Assembly: GCA_001509335.1 (NCBI GenBank)
Contig: LGGY01000001.1
Span: 1-32,489 of the forward strand
Direction of reading: 5' to 3'
DNA: 32,489 nucleotides
Origin: Fidelibacterota bacterium 46_43
GTDB lineage: Bacteria; Fidelibacterota; Fidelibacteria; Fidelibacterales; Fidelibacteraceae
Under the pieces are notes generated by a model that saw only the letters and a program-made list of their open reading frames with translations, had not been told where the DNA came from and did not search any database. Below, one piece after another: positions 30,246 to 32,489 of the stretch; positions within the stretch are counted from its first letter, which is position 1, and every line of letters begins with the position of its first letter. Position numbers and translations under genes: made by a program.

Positions 30246-32489
30246 GGCAGAATCACCAATTTTCCCCGGGAGGAAGACTCACCGGCATCATGTTTTAAAG
30301 ACAGGGTGTACATATATATGCCGGCTGCCGGCCACTCTCCAAAACGGTCCCTGCCGTCCCAGGGAATCCGGTTAAATCCCTTCTCTATAAATCCCCCTTC
30401 CAGGGATTGTATCAGCGACCCGGACAAGGTGAAAATTTTAATGCTGACTTCTCCGGCCTGTATATTGTGAAAGGTAAACTGGGTGGATTCCCTGAAGGGA
30501 TTGGGGAAGTTCATGACATCGGTGAGGATACTTTTACCACTTGAGACAACCTGCAGATAAAACGTTTCACTGGAAAAATTGTTAAAATTGTCGAAGGCAG
30601 ATATCTCGAGGGTCTGTTCACCTTCGCTGAACCACTCCCTTACCGGCAAAGTAATACTCCCCTCCTGCCAGGAATCCTTGTCATAGATGAACTGTTGTGT
30701 CAGATTGGTTTCCACTCCATCCCGGCGCATGATAATCGCATGTCCCGTAGCACCGGTTATATTGATACCGGAAGGGTCTTTAATCCGGATAATCAAATCG
30801 GCCGTATCGCTGACCAGGATTGAGGATGAAGCAAAACTTTCCCCATTGGTGAGGAGGACAATTTCAGGACCGGTAAAGTCGGAAGACACTGTATCTGAAC
30901 TGCCGGCCAGGATCAGGCTGTCGACAAATGCGGCACCTTCAAGACGATGATCCGGGGATGCATAACGGAGGCGGATTTTTCCGTTATTTCCCTCATACCG
31001 GATATCCTTTGGAATCATGAAACGGGTATTGAACTTTCCGTCTTCGATACTGATGGCTCCTGTGAAGAGCCGTGATCCGGGAAGCGTGTAATACAGGGTT
31101 CCGGTCCGGTAGGTTCCCCCGGACAAATACCGGTAATCCCGGGCAATCTGTTTATCCGAATCTACAAGTTCTATCCAGCCCGTCAGTCCCTCCTCGGTAA
31201 TTATTTTCTGCTCCTGATCAAAAACGGATCCTTTCACACTAACCAGACTCAGGGCTTTCAGGGTATCCTGGTTTTCCACATGGATTTCCCCGCCCATCTG
31301 TGGGATAGCCAGCATCAGGGCGGGATCACCGAAATACTGGAATTTGGACACATTTAAATTGCTCCAGGCCTGAATTTTACCCTGAAGATATGCATTGCCC
31401 ACCGTTATACAGCGGGTACTGTTTTGGGCTTCCGGGAAGAGGGCATTGTACATTTTCCGGGTAAAATCCACATTATCCAGGTTAAGCACACCCCGGGTAC
31501 TGGCGACAACACCAATTGCTCCGTTATCCCTCAGATTCACCATCTCTTCGGCCATGCTCTGAATACCGATGTAATCCGAGCGTCCCCAATCGCAGGTGGC
31601 TGCCACAATAAAGGGGTACATACCGTTTGTCTGCACCTGGTTCAGATCCCGGTCTTTCGTAAAGACATACTCCTGAGCCCAAACAAAAGGCGAGCCGTGC
31701 CCAATATAATTCATGAGGAGTGTCCCCTGCTGAAAAGCCTCCAGGATGGCTTCCCGGGCTCCCACCCGTCCCATAGAACCAATGGTGGGATCGTACAGCT
31801 CAGGAAATTCGGTCAGATAAATTTTGTGAAATTTCATGGCTTTGGGCAGAACAGGCAGGATCTTATACTCAGTATCCTTGATAAATTCCGGTTCATTCGG
31901 CCAGGGATTGGTCGGATCATCGGCAATCAGGGTAGCCTTTATCTGCCACTCACCTGGTGTTTTCCGGGTTTCATAATCGATCAGTTTTTGGATGTAGTTA
32001 TGGGCTTCCTCCAGGGAATTCACAGGGATTCTGCCGACGGCCATGTCAGGACTTTCATCGGATACACTGCTCAGATAGACAAAGGGGTCATCCGTATTCC
32101 GGGTATGAATGATTGAACCGGCGGATATTTCATATTGGGGCACGAATATTTTGGATTTCCCCGAAATATTCCGGTAATCGTAATCCCCATCTCCCAAAAG
32201 GACCAAATAAAAGGGAGACGGCTGGGGGGCTCTTTGAGTCATGTCATAGAGCAGGTTCCGGATCGCATGGGGATCCTGGTTCCCGCCGCTGTACCAGGCG
32301 TAAATGTCTTCCATTGTATAAATATCGACAGAGAGTGGGTGCGAAGGATGGGTTTCCCGGTATTCTTTCAGTCGCTCCGCTGCCGGTAAAAAGTCTTTGT
32401 GGGTAACAATTACCATATCCGTTTGTTCAAAGGATTCCGGGGTTTGCGGGCTCTTATCCGACAGCTCCATAAAAAGCGGCTCAAAAAAA
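30242..32489 (-). CDS. C25 (gingipain/PorU-like) cysteine protease with C-terminal sorting-type domain, 5' truncated
   Basis: This is a cell-surface or secreted cysteine peptidase of family C25, which includes gingipains and the type IX secretion sortase PorU. The frame stays open through the right edge. An ATG at 32470 is visible, but the residues before it read through, so the true start and any N-terminal domain lie outside. Visible features are a gingipain catalytic domain with VLLGDGDYDYR, AVGRIPV and the probable catalytic dyad His258 (NYIGHGS) and Cys293 (AATCDWGRSD), numbered from that ATG. Beta-sandwich domains follow. The last 90 or so residues begin NFPNPFRES and contain WDGRDRFGEWPAAGIYMYTL, a FlgD-like or type IX sorting-like domain ending GKLVILP. 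PorU is one possibility; a secreted C25 protease is the other. Confidence 0.88.
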   Translation of the reverse strand, partial: FFEPLFMELSDKSPQTPESFEQTDMVIVTHKDFLPAAERLKEYRETHPSHPLSVDIYTMEDIYAWYSGGNQDPHAIRNLLYDMTQRAPQPSPFYLVLLGDGDYDYRNISGKSKIFVPQYEISAGSIIHTRNTDDPFVYLSSVSDESPDMAVGRIPVNSLEEAHNYIQKLIDYETRKTPGEWQIKATLIADDPTNPWPNEPEFIKDTEYKILPVLPKAMKFHKIYLTEFPELYDPTIGSMGRVGAREAILEAFQQGTLLMNYIGHGSPFVWAQEYVFTKDRDLNQVQTNGMYPFIVAATCDWGRSDYIGIQSMAEEMVNLRDNGAIGVVASTRGVLNLDNVDFTRKMYNALFPEAQNSTRCITVGNAYLQGKIQAWSNLNVSKFQYFGDPALMLAIPQMGGEIHVENQDTLKALSLVSVKGSVFDQEQKIITEEGLTGWIELVDSDKQIARDYRYLSGGTYRTGTLYYTLPGSRLFTGAISIEDGKFNTRFMIPKDIRYEGNNGKIRLRYASPDHRLEGAAFVDSLILAGSSDTVSSDFTGPEIVLLTNGESFASSSILVSDTADLIIRIKDPSGINITGATGHAIIMRRDGVETNLTQQFIYDKDSWQEGSITLPVREWFSEGEQTLEISAFDNFNNFSSETFYLQVVSSGKSILTDVMNFPNPFRESTQFTFHNIQAGEVSIKIFTLSGSLIQSLEGGFIEKGFNRIPWDGRDRFGEWPAAGIYMYTLSLKHDAGESSSRGKLVILP

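Noticed and set aside
1..32489. Search for CRISPR arrays, insertion sequences, tRNAs, toxin-antitoxin or defence genes
   Set aside because: No repeat-spacer pattern, transposase, terminal inverted repeats, clover-leaf sequence or defence-type ORF could be seen; the segment is housekeeping and envelope genes.

Overview
The window is a densely coded bacterial chromosome segment. No gap between genes exceeds about 120 bases, and I see no mobile elements, CRISPR arrays, tRNA or rRNA genes. It encodes a Gram-negative (diderm) cell: TamA/TamB, a LolCDE-type lipoprotein transporter, a TPR lipoprotein, and a C25 (gingipain/PorU-like) protease with a C-terminal domain resembling type IX secretion sorting domains. 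That protease, together with a dcw cluster lacking murB and ddl between murC and ftsQ, points to the FCB superphylum (Bacteroidota, Ignavibacteria, Calditrichota, Marinimicrobia and relatives). I cannot fix the phylum from sequence alone. Acetate kinase, an iron-type alcohol dehydrogenase and a 3-hydroxyacyl-CoA dehydrogenase suggest fermentative capacity.

Layout. (1) Bases 1-8793, plus strand: a tight division and cell-wall operon, mraY (cut by the left edge)-murD-ftsW-murG-murC-ftsQ-ftsA-ftsZ, mostly with 4-bp stop/start overlaps. It ends at a bidirectional intrinsic terminator (8833-8862). (2) Bases 18241-8886, minus strand: tamB-tamA-TPR lipoprotein-moxR-DUF58-BatD-like-rpmB, running convergently into the same terminator. 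(3) Bases 20282-18348, minus strand: dnaK alone, with its own extended -10 promoter, repeated motifs upstream and its own terminator. (4) Bases 27273-20401, minus strand: prfB-lysS-two FtsX-type permeases-lolD-iron alcohol dehydrogenase. (5) Bases 32489-27378, minus strand: C25 protease (cut by the right edge)-maf-hydroxyacyl-CoA dehydrogenase-ackA.

How it fits together. Region 1 makes lipid II (MraY, MurG and the MurC/MurD ligases) and the divisome (FtsQ, FtsW, FtsA, FtsZ). Region 2 looks like an outer-membrane or envelope biogenesis operon, in which a TamA/TamB machine is transcribed with a small TPR lipoprotein and a MoxR-DUF58-BatD-like module of unknown client. Region 4 joins translation genes to lipoprotein sorting. 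Region 5 joins a cell-surface protease to acid-producing metabolism. Start codons are often not ATG (GTG for murD, tamA and the hydroxyacyl-CoA dehydrogenase; TTG for murC and one permease; probably CTG for murG). The tetranucleotide CCGG is strikingly over-represented throughout. Most of the window is conserved housekeeping. The parts most worth a second look are the TamAB/lipoprotein/MoxR operon, the dnaK control region and the CCGG bias.
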